This document shows, in pieces, positions 1 to 11,538 of a stretch of DNA of 64,000 nt. Below the pieces are notes generated by a model. It was not told where the DNA came from and did not search any database. It saw only the letters and a list, made by a program, of their open reading frames with translations. A program made the position numbers and the translations under genes. How positions within the stretch are numbered: position 1 is the stretch's first letter; the number at the start of each line of letters is the position of its first letter. The stretch is from Maratus speciosus (Eukaryota; Arthropoda; Arachnida; Araneae; Salticidae): NCBI GenBank assembly GCA_963932465.1, contig OZ010796.1:81043292-81107291 (forward strand). Reading direction: 5' to 3'.

Positions 1-141
1 AGACAATGCAATAGATGGAGTACAAACACTCTACAGTGGTATCCCAGAGATATAAAACGACCAAGAAGACGAACTCAAGTAAGATGGAGTGACGAAATTA
101 AAAAAGTGACCGGTGTTAAACCTTTATCTACTGCATTATGA
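1..141 (+). pseudogene. C-terminal fragment of a LINE-type reverse transcriptase polyprotein
   Basis: Frame 1 is open from the first base to a TGA at 139-141, giving 46 residues. The tail is basic, with a PRRRTQVRWSDEIKK stretch. This arginine-rich, W-S/T-D-E/D-I-K ending is typical of the C-terminus of endonuclease/reverse transcriptase polyproteins of non-LTR retrotransposons, where it follows the RT domain. No catalytic motif is present, so only the end of the protein lies in the window and it may continue to the left. The family assignment rests on motif style alone. The following 160 bp are AT-rich and could be the element's 3' UTR. Confidence 0.5.
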
Positions 142-1744
142 TATACTGCAATTTTTTATGTAATTTTTTGTCAGTTATTACAATGAAAATTAAAGGATAA
201 ACATAAAAAAATACTCACCCGTGAGAAATTTAATTAATTAAAGTGGTACTTTAAAGTACAGTCAGTACACTATGACTAACATATCGTAACAGAAAACCCA
301 CAAGGTATTTCAAATGGCACCAGAATTGTGGTAAAATATTTTCGATTTGATAAGTATATGAAATATAGCCTTTTTCATATTTAGAGATAATTTTTTTGGC
401 AAATTCCGGTGCCAATCATTTATTTCAACACTTTAGCATCGAAAATGCTTTGCCCCTGAAAGGGTAAAGAAAACCTATTTTTCTTTTTAGGTTTCGATCT
501 TGTTACAGTCCTTTAGTTATGCGACGTCTATATTCCAGTGACAACATGGTCTCTCGCATCTCCACATATTCAACATATGAATTTATATATGTCATTTCTA
601 GCATAGCAAAAAAGAGCCGGTGACACAACTTTTTCGATTTCCTATGAAAAATAATAATGAAACAGAAAAGAAATACCAGGAAAATTATTACTACACTACA
701 TTTTAGTAATTACATTTTAAAGCAGATGAAGATGATGGATAACTACACAGACGAAAAGTAAACAAGAAGTTTTCTCCAACATCCAATGTACTGACGGTAC
801 TTATAAATACCACAGAGTAATTCAACTGTCAAATCAAATACATACATCGTTCATCTAAAATAGCTATTCAAATTGTATTCTAAGAGCACAATGAACACAA
901 AAAAATCCAACACTTATTTTATATCCTTTACTGTGTTTGCAGCAATAACAATCTGTACGAATTGTCGGCACAAAACAATCGACTGTTTCAAAGATACCCT
1001 CCTTCCTTGCTAAAGTAACAAACCTAGAATTACTGCTGCCATGTATCCGGATAAGGTGGAGTTAAAAGAGTGTTTTAGTAAAGTACCATATCATTAGAAC
1101 ATTAGTAATATTCACTATGGATGAAAGTATAAAATGAGTGTTACTTATAAGTACCGTTAGTAGATAAAGGGTTAATTGGATGACTAAAAGTACTAGACAG
1201 AAAACAATGAAAAAATCTGGGGGAGACCTACATCCAGCAGTGAATAGAAAACGGTTTTTGTTGTTGATGATGATGATGATGACATATAAATTATTAAATT
1301 GATCAATCTTTTTTTGAGAATTCTAGTGCTTTAAAAGGGTGCATCATGGAAGAACGTAGAAAATAATTGTATCTTTATTATTTGATTTATATTTAAATAA
1401 CAATAAATAACGTATAGCTAAAAATCGAAACAGTTTCAAGTGCTTTTTTTTTTTTTTTTTTTTTACTGGAGTGGCACGGAGTGCACTGATTATTATTCAG
1501 TCTTTTTTTATGAGTAATAATCAAGATTTCACATGTAAAAGATACACTGATATTTTAACAACGTTTAAGTACTCAATACTGGTTAGGGATTTTGTTTTTG
1601 ATCCAAATAGAGATTTAGTTCATTCTGAAGCTTCTGTTTTTGTCTGCTCAGCAATTTCAGTATTTTTTGTAGATGGTTATATTATCCCTCCTCTATGAGT
1701 ACTATGATACTTGTAAATTGTGCAATTATTTTTTTTTTAATTGA
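142..1744. other. AT-rich non-coding stretch with one MITE relative
   Basis: No gene is recognised. At about 299-478 the sequence is a diverged, inverted relative of the TTAA-flanked MITE at 38673-38880: both carry the stretch about an 'aacactttagcat' block and an inverted 'accggaatttgcca'-like block. A 20-base poly-T run lies at about 1445-1464. The short open frame at 1471-1698 begins with GTG and has no recognisable domain. Confidence 0.4.
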
Positions 1745-2880
1745 GAGCCCGCTAGACACGCGCAGAAAAGTTCAAGCTAATGTTAAACATATGGGAGCGT
1801 TATTTCAAAATTGCTCGCTTGCATTTTAGTATTTTGTTTTTCAGTTTACTTCTCAATTTTTTTTTTTACATATAATCGCTGAGATCGATATCTAGCCAGG
1901 TAAGTTTTTACTCTTTCGATTTTGGTTACAGATTTTTTTTATAAAGTTGCTTCCACTTTCGGAACCGATTTCAAAAGTAAATATAGCCTCATTAAAAACA
2001 AAAAACTTATACAAAAACTGAAAAAGTACAATGTAAATTTAAGATTAGCTTACGAGAGTTTTTCCGTGAATAATCTTGTCTCTTAAGAGCATACACTAGT
2101 CATTCGAACGTACTCCCACACTAATGTTAAAACTATGGCAGCGTTGTTTTCAATTTTCTCTCTTGCATTTTAATATTTTTGAATAATTTTTTTTGCATGG
2201 GATTCCCGGCTAATGTCCATCTAGTTTTTACTTTTTCGAATTTGCCTGCATTTTTTTAATGAGGTTACTTTATCTTTCTGAACCGGTTCCGAAATTTAAA
2301 ACAGTCTCATAAAAAAAAAAACTGCAATCAAAATCTAAAAAGTTAAAACTAGAATGGTTAGAGATCGACCTCAGCTATCCTATACAAAAAAATAAAAGTA
2401 CATAAATACGGCAGCCATAGGTTTAACCATAGCTGCCAACAACTTACGCTTTTTTATACCACAAAAATTTTATAGTAAGTTTTACCTTTTTAAATCGCCG
2501 TAAACTGCCGATTAAATAAGGCAAAAATTTCTATTAAATTTTTGTGATACAAAAAAGCGGAAGAGTTGGCAGCTGGGTTTAACATTAGAGTGCGAGTTTT
2601 TTGCGTGACTAGTGCAGGCTCTTAAGAACATGTAGCAGTCACTCGAAAACACTCTCACGCTAATGTTAAACCTATTTTAAACTTATTCCTTCTTTCTAAA
2701 TTTCTCGCTTGTATTTTAATATTTTTAAATGATTTTTTTTAATAAAATAGCTGAGGTTGACATTTAGCCCAGATAGGTTTTACTTTTTCGATTTTGGTAG
2801 CAGATTTTCTTTTACAAAATTACTTTTACTTTCGGAACCAGTTTCGAAAGAGAATGTATTCTCATTTAAAAATAAATTTA
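1745..2880. repeat. Three diverged direct repeats of ~300 bp
   Basis: Three units (about 1745-2040, 2050-2345, 2590-2880) share an ordered set of blocks: 'ctcttaagarcat', 'ctaatgttaaa', 'ctcgcttgcattttaatattt', 'tactttttcgattttggt' and 'ttcggaaccgatttcgaaa'. The separation between units 2 and 3 is lengthened by a 144-bp palindromic MITE. The units have diverged considerably, which suggests an old local duplication. Confidence 0.55.
2431..2574. mobile_element. Palindromic MITE, AGCTGCCAAC ends
   Basis: The 144-bp unit starts AGCTGCCAAC and ends GTTGGCAGCT, with imperfect terminal inverted repeats of about 45 bp that continue through a 'cgctttttt' and an 'acaaaaattt' block. Flanks read ggtttaaccat on the left and ggtttaacatt on the right, a candidate target duplication of ~9 bp. 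A second copy lies at 14534-14696. There is no coding capacity, so it is a non-autonomous DNA element or foldback; the superfamily is not determined. Confidence 0.6.
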
Positions 2881-3167
2881 TAAATAAAATTGAGATTTCC
2901 ATGCGTTAAAAAGAGCAGGTTACTGCTGATAAGAAAAGGACACTCTTTAGAATCTTAGTGGTAATTGTTAGATTATTAAAGGCAATTTTAATTCATATAA
3001 TGCAAAATTTTCTGAGAGATTGTCTCGGCTATTGAAATTAACTTCTTATATCCAATGATGGCAAAACAGACTCTTGTAACGAGTGAAGTATATGAATATT
3101 ACATACAGTCTTGAGCCTTGTAGAACATTTTGTGCGCTCATTAGTTTTAATCATTTTTGTAAATTAA

Positions 3168-3364
3168 CCCCTTAATGGTCGCATTAAATATTAAAATTGC
3201 CTATTGGCACCACATTTTAGGAAAAGAAATATTCACCTTATTTAATGACAGGTAAATTTATACCATAATAATGCCAATTACACTATTTTATAAAACTGGT
3301 GGGAATCAAACAATCTGAATAAAATACACAGCCCGTGAATATCACGGGAGCGATAATTAAAGGG
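3168..3364. mobile_element. TTAA-flanked MITE (piggyBac-type)
   Basis: The 197-bp element is bounded by TTAA on both sides (3164-3167 and 3365-3368). It begins CCCCTTAATGG and ends TAATTAAAGGG. TTAA target duplications with CCC...GGG ends are diagnostic of piggyBac-superfamily elements. A related element in the opposite orientation lies at about 45855-46055. Confidence 0.6.
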
Positions 3365-3368
3365 TTAA

Positions 3369-4734
3369 GGTCATACTGACTGTGTGGTACTTTCTATACA
3401 GATCTCCTGCTTGCGCCAATTTTTATATTTCATTGGAACCAGTAATTAAAAAAAATATTTTTATAGTATATTTCTCATGCACACGTTGTTAAGTTGTATG
3501 TAAATTTGCTTTGTTGATAGGAAGTGGTGCCAATAAAATATAAAAATTGGCGCAAGTAGGCTGCTTCTATAGAATAAAAGGGTTTCAGTATTTCTGGTCT
3601 TTTGTTGTGTTTTTATGTAGTAGACAAAATATCCTCACTTCTGTTCTCCAATTGGATCACTTCGATTTTGTTTTACAGTAGATTAGGACACTCCTGTTCC
3701 TTCAGCTAATTTTATTTAGTGGCTTCAGAAAACAGTATTTTCAATAGAAAAAAAAACACGTTTTTTTTTCACAAAAAAAGAAAAGGAAAAAAAAACTTAC
3801 TCTGTTCTCATCGATAAAAACTGAAAATTTTCAGGGGGGTTATTGTTTACCATGTAAATTGCGCTTTAATATCGGACATTTTTTAATCAAGTTTTATGTT
3901 TGCTTCATTCGTTATGTCAAATAATGACTAAATGTATAGTGTTTAAATTTTTTTGAAGACAATACTTCTGTATAATTCAATTTGCTCTGAAAAAAAACCA
4001 TGAACAAGATTTTTATATAATTTATTCTTATGAAAAATTCTATATTCCATCTTTTCATTCATCGTTAATGTAGGATATATTGCTGTAGTTTAGCCTCGTA
4101 ATCAAAACAGTTAAACAATATAATTTAAATTATTAAAACTAAGGAATTAAAATTTGAATCGCGGAAAATTCGCATTACATTAATTATGATTAAAAATATC
4201 TCTCACAAAATTTCCTGTTCGGCGTAATTTCTCAAAAGAAAAAAGAAAAGAAAGAAAAAGAGTTTCAATGGCACTTTTCGAAATTGTAATTTAATAATAT
4301 TATTTCGTATTAGAAAACTGTCTCTTTACCATTTTATTTATTCATTTCAGACTGAACAATTTCATGCTTCTTAAATTTATGGATACCTTTATTAAAAGAA
4401 AAAAGCAAATTTTCTTTTACAACAGTAGCATAATAATTGAAAAAATATTGTCATAAAAATAATTCAATGATTTTCAAAATTCACTACAAATATATATTTT
4501 ATTTTATTATCAATGTGTATAAGAGGTTTATTATTATATTATGATGAATTTTTTATAGAAATTTCAAAAACTTCTAGTAATCTTTAGATTTTATATTAAA
4601 TAAGTTTCTTTTAATAAGAGATGCGGTACCTGTTATGACAACCGTTTGAAACAGAAATTTCCACAGTACTTTGAAATTCCGTCTTAGCAAGTTTTACTAT
4701 ACCTCCCCCTCCCCCCAATAATCTAGATTCGCAA
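3369..4734. other. AT-rich non-coding stretch
   Basis: No coding region or clear repeat boundary is recognised. A short inverted pair is visible at about 3412-3430 and 3535-3560 (the 'gcgccaatttttatattttattgg' theme read in both orientations), which could be the TIRs of a ~150-bp MITE. The remainder is low-complexity A/T. Confidence 0.3.
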
Positions 4735-5560
4735 CTGTAGTGGTCATTTTGCATATTCTTATAAAGGTGCGCTTCATCATTATCCTTTGTATTATTGTTG
4801 TATACCAACAGGGGCGGATTTAAGGGGTCGCGATAGTCGCAATCGCGAGGGGCCCCGCATTACAAGGGCCCCCAAATCTACTTTTGAGTTCAAAGAGAAA
4901 TGAGACATTTTGATAAAAAGATTTTTGTAGATTAAAGACCGCCGCGGCGAGCGGCCCATCTTCGTCCGCAACCCTTTATTCTTCTACTCTACTCCGACTC
5001 TTTTGCGGAAGCAAGATTCCCAGGAGCCCAGCCACGTCCCGAATGAAAGACTCTCTAGCGAAAGCCAGATTGAAAAAAAAAAAATTGAAAATTGAAACCG
5101 GACAAATTTAAAAGAGAAATTACACAAATTAAAGACACCGAAAAGCGGGAAGGGGGGGCTCGGGGCGATGAAGCTACCCGACGACCCCTTGCTTTTTCTA
5201 GCTTATTATTAGTCTCAAAATCTTTAATTAAATTAAATAAAAATATTTAACCTTTTCGTTCACGATTTTTTTCGCAAATTGGTCTTTGAATTATCAGAAT
5301 TAAAATGCGATTAAAAAATGTGATAAAAAAATTATTTATGCCATAAATAGAACCTGGATGTTTAAAAGATGTCACTCAAAATAAAATTTAGTCGCTAGAC
5401 TTTTCTAAAACAGTGTGTTTTATCTTTTAAATTAGGAGCCTCATGTGAAGCTTAGGGGAGCGAAAGGGTTAAAACATTTTCTCCAAAAGTATTTTTCCTA
5501 AATTAATTTAGTTTTTTGGGAGACGATATAAAACTGCCATGTGAAATTGTTAAATGTCAG
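4735..5560. repeat. Dispersed repeat copy carrying a ~440-bp insertion
   Basis: Segments 4735-4808 and 5251-5560 align in order with a contiguous sequence at 37300-37660, so about 4809-5250 is extra DNA. The insert starts around 'caggggcggatttaagg', is GC-rich at its left end with a tcgcgatagtcgcaatcgcga palindrome theme and a ggggcccc stretch, and ends in an AT-rich tail. No target duplication is obvious. It may be a SINE-like or hAT-derived sequence. Confidence 0.5.
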
Positions 5561-6544
5561 GACTGAAAATTGCTGATTTCCGTTACTGCCAGGAAATAAA
5601 CTAAAACTCCAAGAGTTACATTTTAGGTCTTAAAAGCAGAATTAAAAGCTAATCGCGAAATACCCACCCACTAACGAACAACTTAGTTCACATCACGACT
5701 ACTGCAATTTTAGTAGCGTTTCTTTGCGGCATATTTTATTCTAGCAAGCATTCCGCTGTTTGATTAACCTTTTATTTTAAGAATTTAATTTGACTGAGGT
5801 ATCAGTCAAATAATTAAAGAAATTTGATGCCAAAGGGAGTGGAAAAAGACATTTTGAAATTGAAGTTAAACGAAAAATAATATTAAACTTTTAAGGATTT
5901 CTGGTGTGAAATATTTAATTATTTATTATGAATTTTTTAATAATTAAATCTAAAAAATATATATCTACTGTTTCTGAAATTTACATCTTTTAAAATATTC
6001 GACGACTGTTTTGGCTCTCCCACTTTTGAATATTTAGGCTAAAGTTTACATTTTACCGCAGAAAATATTGTATTTAAAGCAAGAGTAGCTACAGTCATCG
6101 TGAGAGTTAATATCCTGAGGAGATATTTTAAATATAAGAATGCATCAAACGACCATAGACTTAACATTACCGAGGGGAATTCGGAAACTGGATGACGAGC
6201 AGCCTTAACTGTTAACTGTCGAAGTGCTTCTACCAGCCACAGGCAAAGTTTGCTTTCTAGTCGAAGTATTCCTACCAGGTACATGAGCAATAAATGCATT
6301 GACTAGAAGGAGGGTAGGCGGTTATTTAGACCGGCACTAAATGAGTATAGTTCAGTTCGAACCAGAAATTTCTTAATAAATAAATATAGAAAAACTATAT
6401 TTCAATTTGAACGACAGATTCACCTTAATAAAATAAATGAGAAAAAGAATATTAAATTCACAATATATATATATATCTTTAATTTTTACTTAATAGGTGC
6501 TAAAATACAAAATGTTAAAACATTTTAAAAACAATAAAGATGTT
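5561..6544. other. Non-coding stretch
   Basis: No gene is recognised. The 86-codon frame at 6039-6299 on the minus strand has no identifiable domain and starts mid-sequence without context. A short AT microsatellite lies at about 6463-6476. Confidence 0.3.
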
Positions 6545-6573
6545 AAAACATTGGAGTTATTTTGATGTTAAAA

Positions 6574-6613
6574 TCCGAGCGCTTTCGACTAAACCATTAG
6601 TCGTCATCAGGGA
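6574..6613 (-). ncRNA. Hammerhead-ribozyme-like motif in the Penelope 3' region
   Basis: Read on the minus strand: CTGATGA (6610-6604); an extra C and a 6-7 bp stem II (GACTAA/TTAGTC) with a TGGT loop; GAAA; a very short self-complementary stem III (AGCGCT); then C, the expected cleavage base at 6577; then GGA, which pairs with TCC just before CTGATGA as stem I. Penelope-like elements are known to carry minimal type-I hammerheads with tiny stem III, so the location fits. The single extra C between the core A and stem II is the one deviation. Activity is not shown. Confidence 0.55.
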
Positions 6614-8061
6614 AAATCACTGCTGATGAAAGACAACTGCTGGTTAAATACCAAAGGGCGAAATCAACGAACCACAAACAGGAAGGTGGGAAGAAAAGAA
6701 AGAAAGGAGTAGCTAACCTGAAAAAGAGGGGGAGGGAGGGAAAAGAGAGGAGGGAAATGATTAATCAAAACCAAATTCACCAGTTACACATAGTATGTTA
6801 AACCAAATTCTTGGTATATTATAGGATAGAACATCATTACAGGTACGTTTTCCTCTTGCCAAAATTTCCAAAGACTCTCTGATTATACAAATATTATAAT
6901 GTGATGCACGTGCAATGATTTTGACTTCTTTAAATAGGATATCAATATTTTTATCTTGACTTAACCGGGATAGAGCTGTCGATAGTTTACCCTTTTTTAT
7001 ATCTGTTACACGCTGCTTAATTTTTTCAAATAATTTGCGAGTGGTCATTCCTACATAAGTATACGTTTTTGAACTGCCATTAACTCCAAGAGGGATAATA
7101 TAAACACGAGATTTATCATAATTATCTATAGGATCAATCATTCTGTGTACCAGATACTCTAACTTTGTCGGTGGTTTAGCGATAAGAATTACATTATATT
7201 TCTTCAAAGCATACTTAATCCGCTCAAAAAGATGTGGAATATATTCCATACTGCAAAATTTAGTAGGTTTTTCTTTATCTTTACTAACATTTGTAGATAT
7301 TTTGTTACTATTATTATATTTATAAATTAATTTGTTGATAAATCTATTCGAAAAACCATTTTCACAAGCAATCTGTTTAATTTTACTCAATTCATCACTT
7401 AGATAAACATCCGAACAAACTTGAAAAGCTCGTTCAACATAAAAACGATATGCAGCAGTTTTATAGTTGAATGGAACATTACTCTCAAAGGATATGTTAT
7501 TTAAGCTATGAGGTATTCGCTACGGCTTTTGCCGGCATGACCTCAAATGATCACAAAAATGGCGTTATTTCCTTGGGACAACCACAAATTCAACCTTCCT
7601 CCACGAGGAAAAAAGGCAGAACCCAGCTCAAAGGATATTGTATTGTTTGACCTGCAAGGTTTTCTATAGACTTTCATATCGATGCTTTTTGCTGAAATGT
7701 TCTTAACCAGTTCTACATCTAAAAAAGGTAACGAAACATTTTCTTCTATTTCATAAGTAAACTTTATATTGTTATCTATACTGTTAACATGATTCAAAAA
7801 CTCAGTTAATGTAGAGATCCAGTGATTCCAAATTATCAGAATGTCATCAACATACCTAATCCATAATGCGGGTTTGAGGGTAGAGGAAGAAATGATATAT
7901 GATTTTCCAGAGGTCGTAATTTAAGTTCGGCCAATAGTCCAGAGATTGGTGAGCCCATTGGGGCCCCTTGTAATACTTTCCATTAAAAAGGAAGGCATTA
8001 TTGTTTGTAATTAAATTCAAGCTTGAAATAAAGATACTTTTAATATCGTCGTTATATAATG

Positions 8062-8189
8062 GGTTATTTAAAATGAAATCTTCAATGATAATTTTAACTT
8101 CGTGAACATTAATTATATAAAATCTTTCTATCCTTCCATTAATGTTCACGAAGTTAAAATTATCATTGAAGATTTCATTTTAAATAACC
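8062..8189. repeat. Perfect 52-bp inverted repeat at the Penelope 5' junction
   Basis: Arms at 8062-8113 and 8138-8189 are exact reverse complements over 52 bp, separated by 24 bp. The left arm is part of the RT reading frame, so the right arm is a snapped-back copy of the element's own sequence. This fits an inverted 5' junction made during target-primed reverse transcription. Confidence 0.85.
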
Positions 8190-8337
8190 AATTCATTTTA
8201 AATAAATGTTTGTTGAACAGAATATGATTCAACAAAGAAGCAGAGCTAAAGACACTAACAAGGAGAGAGTCCGAAGTTGGTCTCGCCGAATGCGATGAAC
8301 ATTTGTGTATCGATAGAGTGTAGTTAGCATATAAATA

Positions 8338-9047
8338 CAGGTCCGAAACTAGCCTTTTTTTCCGCCCGGGGCAAACATGAATTTTGGCGCCCCCCCCCCC
8401 CCCCCCCTTTCTTCCTCAAAATATATTTACAAAGAGAATTTTACTAATTTTCTAATGGCCGACTTATTTTAAAATTTTAAATACGTAATACTGAACTACG
8501 TAACTTGAATGTGACGTTTGTTGCAATTATAGTTCGTTAACATAAAAGAATTCGCATGCATTACCATCTATTTACAGTGTTTGCTTATACAGTAGAGTTT
8601 CGATTATCCGAGTTTTCACTTTAACCGAGTTATTTTCTTCTGACGGACTGATGGATTTCATTATTATGAAACAGCCATTATAAATGAAGTGTTAGGTGAA
8701 GATGAAAGAGCAGTCGTAAAAAGTTTGAACTCTGATTTTCTGGTCAGAATGGGAAGAAAAAAAAATGGCCATAATTTTTTTTGCAAAAAAAAAAAAAAAA
8801 AAGAAAAAAAAGAAATATGGCCATTTTTTTCCCTCATTCTGACCAGGAAATCAGAGTTCAAACTTTTTACGACTGCCCTTTCATCTTCACCTAACACTTC
8901 ATTTCTAATGGCTGTTTCATAATAATGAAATCCACCAGTCCGTCAGAAGAAAATAATTGATTCCAAATCTTTCCCTTGGCGCCCCTTGGCTCTGGCACCC
9001 GGGGCACATGCCCCCTCTGCCCCCCCCCCCCCTTAGTTTCGGCCCTG
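8338..9047. mobile_element. hAT-like non-autonomous element with 8-bp TSD
   Basis: Terminal inverted repeats CAGGTCCGAAACTAG and CTTAGTTTCGGCCCTG are flanked by an exact 8-bp duplication, tataaata (8330-8337 and 9048-9055), the size made by hAT transposases. The insertion sits in the left arm of the palindrome; the right arm at about 10655-10675 preserves the corresponding unoccupied sequence. Interior: long C runs and a nested foldback. There is no transposase. Confidence 0.75.
8590..8956. mobile_element. Foldback nested in the hAT-like element, with a pogo-like terminus
   Basis: At 8588 a TA is followed by cagtagagtttcgattatcc, which resembles pogo/Tigger terminal repeats. From about 8630 to 8956 the DNA is an inverted repeat with arms of ~130 bp around a poly-A/G-rich core, so the same peptide (MLGEDERAVVKSLNSDF) is readable on both strands. 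That peptide is a by-product of the palindrome, perhaps derived from an older coding fragment. Confidence 0.55.
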
Positions 9048-10744
9048 TATAAATATATGAGCGTCATAAAGCGCAGCACCCAAGGGGGTCTTGAGAAAAT
9101 AAGTAGCAATGTTTAAGCTACAGTTCATAAGCAGATAAATTTCCTTCTTTGGCTAGCGGTTCTGTAGCGCGATCGGTAGCACGCTGGATTTGATTTTTTT
9201 CGGCCCGGGTTCAAATCCGGCTAGGACTTTATTTTCGGAACGAAAATTTTTATTAGTTATTCTCGAACCGCAATTGAAAAAATATGTATAATAATTGAAA
9301 TTTTCGAAAAATAGGAATTAAATGTATGTTTTGTAACATATAAGTGCTTTTTTAACTACGAAATTTTGCATGTTTAAATATATAATAATAAAAAAACGCA
9401 TATTTATGCCTATAGACCAGACATTTTTTGCTGTTATTTAAAATTATTTACAGTTATTTCAATGAATAATCTACTATTTTTCACAGAGAAATAAATTAAA
9501 ACACGTGATACAAATGTGTGAATAATTATATTATTTTAATTTTGTTTCTATATGAAAGTATTTCGAATATTTGATGATTTTTTAATACACTTTTTAAAAT
9601 TCCTAATATGACTTTTTTTTTATTTCGAATTTTTGGTTTTGTAATTATTACCTGCGTAATAACTATTTTCAGCAATTCAATATCTTTTTAGAACTTATTT
9701 TTAAGTACAAGGGCAGTTATTCTAACTATAATCATAAGAATCCAAGATTCAAAAAATTCAAGAGTTGAAAAGCGAGTTGGTAAAAAACGATACATTTATT
9801 TCACTGTGAAAAATAGTAGCTTATTTATGTAAATAACAGTAAATAAATTTTAAAATTAGCTTATTTCATGGTCTATAAAAATTCCAATTGACTTTTTTTA
9901 GTTTGTTATTATTATTATTTATTTATTATATCTTTATTGTCATTAAATATATAAACAAGCAAAGATTCGCACTTAAAATTGTATTTATATAATTAAACTG
10001 CATTATATAAAAATATTAAACAAGAAAAAAATTGATTTCCGAAAGAAATTACTACGTAGACACTTATTCTAATTAAAAATCAAGAATTCCAGACTTTAAA
10101 AATCATATTAAAAATATAAAAGCATATTTTTAATAAACCATCAAAAATTTGAAATATTTGAATAAGGGAACGAAATGAAAATAATATATTTGTTCACTTA
10201 TTTTAATTTATTTCTCTGTTAAAAATTGCTGATATTCATTGAAATAACTGTAAATAATTTTAAATAACAACAAAAAATTTCTGGTATGTAGACATATAAA
10301 TATGCGGTTTTTCCTTTTTTTAATTTTTCATTATATATTTAAACATGCAAAATTTCGTAGTTAAAAAAGAACGTATATGCTACAACATTTAATTCATATT
10401 TTTCGTAAATTTCAATTATTATACATTTTTTCAGCTGCGGTTCGAAAATGATTGATAAAAATTTTGGTTCCGAAAAACAAATCCGAGCCGGATTTGAACC
10501 CGGGCTGAAAAAAACACAAATCCAGCGTGCTGCCAATCGCGCTACTGAACCGCTTGCCAAAGAAGGAAATTTATCCGATTATAAACTGTACCTTAAAATT
10601 TGAGACTTATTTTCTCAAGAACCCCCTGGGGGTTGCGCTTTATGACGCTCATATATTTATATACTAACTATACTCTATCGATACACAGATGTTCATCGCA
10701 TTCGGTGAGACCAACCTCGGATCCTCTACTTGTAAGACTAATTT

Positions 10745-11538
10745 TGGCTTTCATTCATAAAAGTTGAAAATTAGTGATTAATTAATTAGTGAAATTAATT
10801 AGTGATTTAAATGACCGTCAATACTTTTTTTAGCTCTGTGAGAAATTTTATCTCCCCCCCTGCCCCTCCCTTGCTGCGCCACTGTTTCAGCATAGTTTGA
10901 AAAAGTATTTCGTTTGATATTTTGTTATGTGGATGTTATTTCTTTATTTTTCAACAACATTAATGCATAAATTTCCGTACACATTAATTTAGTAAAAAAA
11001 ATCTTACAGAACAAAGGAAATTACATAAAATATAGCTTTTTACAGCTTTGACCCAAGGAATTGGGGAAAAAAGTGTCAAAATTGGGTCTTGCCATTTGAA
11101 AAATTAAAATTTGGTACAATTTTTAATTTATAAATAACCATTATTTCAATATTCATCCATATTAGGAAAGTAGTATACATACTGCCCAGTCAAACAGTAC
11201 CTCTCGCATCTTTATGCGATAATTTGGCAATAAATTAGTATAGAAGTTCTCTTTTTTTTTTTTTTTGATAAATTATAATAGATTACAGTTAATTCTTTTG
11301 GGTTATCTACTGTTAGTTCTATCTTTTATCTCTATCTAGGGGAGGAGGGGGGGGGGGGGTGACTAGGGTTTAAAACATCTTCCAAAACACTTAAAATCGA
11401 TAAGATACGTAAAAAATAGTTTGTGTTAAGAAGTACACACAGTGCATAAAAACATACGTAAAGAAAAACGTCAACAGACAAAATAATTTCAGCTTACATC
11501 CGTTTCACAGGTTCATCTTTTTAAGCGGAAAATTAATA
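10745..11538. other. AT-rich non-coding stretch
   Basis: No gene is seen. A 'tccccccctgcccctcccttgctgcgccactg' segment at about 10852-10884 resembles the end of a DNA element, but no partner terminus was found. A G-run lies at about 11341-11359. Confidence 0.3.

Larger units (their letters stand above)
6545..8189 (-). pseudogene. Penelope-like element: RT plus GIY-YIG endonuclease, frameshifted and 5'-truncated
   Basis: Reading leftward, the RT part shows an FNGKYY block, then (after a frame break near 7975) a GAPMGSP...LLAEL block, then after another break the catalytic YVDD motif at about 7842-7853 followed by ILIIWNHW. Next come TYEIEEN..LPFLDV and VYRKP, all hallmarks of Penelope-like RTs. 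The frame from about 7500 to 6761 holds a linker and a GIY-YIG nuclease (YIIPLG...TYTYVGMT..R.L). GIY-YIG downstream of RT is the classic Penelope arrangement. At least two frameshifts break the RT, and the N-terminus is missing at the snap-back junction at 8062-8189. This copy is dead. Confidence 0.85.
8265..10738. repeat. Large palindrome with a tRNA-like block in each arm
   Basis: Sequence on both sides of a centre near 9855 is inverted-complementary: paired positions sum to about 19709 once the 710-bp hAT-like insertion and its 8-bp duplication are subtracted. Examples are 8276-8300 with 10691-10715, 9206-9223 with 10486-10503, and 9488-9507 with 10202-10221. Similarity is high in the outer halves and weaker near the centre. 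Each arm carries an RNA polymerase III B-box-like block (gggttcaaatcc) behind a tagcgcgatcggtagcacgc A-box-like block. No protein is encoded. Confidence 0.75.

Noticed and set aside
8664..8922. Matching open frames on both strands starting MLGEDERAVVKSLNSDF
   Set aside because: They are the two readings of one inverted repeat; no domain is recognised and the poly-A/T core would encode only K or F runs.
9150..9225. Functional tRNA gene in the palindrome arm
   Set aside because: A- and B-box-like blocks are present, but I could not fold a complete acceptor, D and anticodon arm, and a mirrored copy exists in the other arm.
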